From positions 2,108,001 to 2,172,000 of the forward strand of contig NZ_AP026442.1 of the NCBI RefSeq assembly GCF_027923705.1: 64,000 nt of DNA. Reading direction: 5' to 3'. Below the pieces are notes generated by a model, which ran no database searches, was not told the DNA's origin, and was given only the letters and a program-made list of their open reading frames with translations. Positions 63,836 to 64,000 of this stretch are shown here, piece by piece (position 1 is the first letter of the stretch; the number at the start of each line of letters is the position of its first letter). Made by a program: the position numbers and the translations under genes. Source of the stretch: Cellulomonas sp. NTE-D12. GTDB lineage: Bacteria > Actinomycetota > Actinomycetes > Actinomycetales > Cellulomonadaceae.

Positions 63836-64000
63836 GTCCGCGCGTCGTCGGCTGCGGCACGGGCGCGGACGCGCTGCTCCGCCACGCGGACCGGTGCCGT
63901 GCCTCCGTAGGACGCGCGCGAGGCCAGCGACCCCTCGACGGTGAGCACGGACCGGACGTCCGCCGTCAGGTGCGGGCTGATCGCCGCAAGGTCCGCGTCG
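63823..64000 (-). CDS. argH: Argininosuccinate lyase, C-terminal part
   Basis: Only the last 58 residues are visible, ending ...AAADDARTWAR. The segment LAAISPHLTADVRSVLTVEGSLASR (partly shown) and YGGTAPVRVAEQ is the conserved ArgH C-terminus. It cleaves argininosuccinate to arginine and fumarate in arginine synthesis. The rest of the gene lies beyond the right edge. It overlaps the kinase gene by 13 bases. Confidence 0.92.
   Translation of the reverse strand, partial: DADLAAISPHLTADVRSVLTVEGSLASRASYGGTAPVRVAEQRVRARAAADDARTWAR

Overview
The window is a stretch of core chromosome from a very GC-rich actinobacterium. The gene orders (suf operon next to ctaA; argH-mpg-tyrS; tlyA-nadK-recN-steA-steB-murJ-pyrG; the trkA/dut/suhB block) match those recalled from Mycobacterium and Streptomyces. 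There are no mycolate genes, and sepH, steA/steB and DUF4193, DUF3710 and DUF5998 proteins are present. This fits Micrococcales, and I would guess a Cellulomonas-like organism; comparing the complete 16S gene would settle it. Most of the window is housekeeping. One insertion sequence is present, and I saw no CRISPR array, prophage or defence island.

Layout. 1-9.5 kb: a potassium-transport locus (KimA-like permease fragment facing two TrkA proteins), several conserved actinobacterial genes of unknown function, dut, an inositol monophosphatase, sepH, tdk and a phosphodiesterase-like protein. 9.5-16.3 kb: a DUF5998 protein, a GNAT/acyl-CoA-synthetase fusion, a topoisomerase IV A-type subunit and an unknown partner. 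16.3-19.6 kb: divergent glgA/glgC (glycogen), then serB. 19.58-20.70 kb: an intact IS481-family element inserted exactly at the serB stop codon. 20.7-24.7 kb: histidine phosphatase, fabI-fabG (fatty acid synthesis), then DUF3099, a small Cys-rich protein and SURF1. 24.7-29.5 kb: an ABC-F ATPase, the bioY-bioM-bioN biotin ECF transporter and a zinc metallopeptidase. 29.6-36.6 kb: the complete suf Fe-S assembly operon (sufR-B-D-Rieske-C-S-U-T) on the minus strand, with a clear palindromic operator candidate upstream. 36.7-41.2 kb: a PolI-type polymerase, an ABC exporter pair and ctaA (heme A synthase). 41.2-55.1 kb: a long minus-strand series (TPR protein, HAD phosphatase, 53-aa protein, tlyA, nadK, recN, steA, steB, MraY-like protein, murJ, pyrG, NUDIX), largely linked by 1-8 bp start/stop overlaps or short gaps. 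55.3-60.9 kb: a full 16S-23S-5S rRNA operon on the minus strand, with tandem promoter-like repeats, an antitermination-like leader, processing stems and a terminator. 61.2-64 kb: tyrS, mpg, a P-loop kinase and the 3' end of argH.

Functional themes. The suf operon, SURF1 and CtaA serve Fe-S, cytochrome oxidase and heme assembly. MurJ, SteA/SteB and SepH belong to envelope and division. TyrS, TlyA and the rRNA operon belong to translation. At least eleven genes begin 6-8 nt downstream of a TAnnnT hexamer with no ribosome binding site, so leaderless transcription looks common here. The most interesting observations are the SufR-type palindrome, the fold-back stem over the transposase start, the IS that sits on serB's stop codon and borrows its own stop from the target duplication, a possible 10-codon leaderless ORF in front of glgA, and a 400-residue RG/SG-rich disordered region on a TPR protein beside the rRNA operon.
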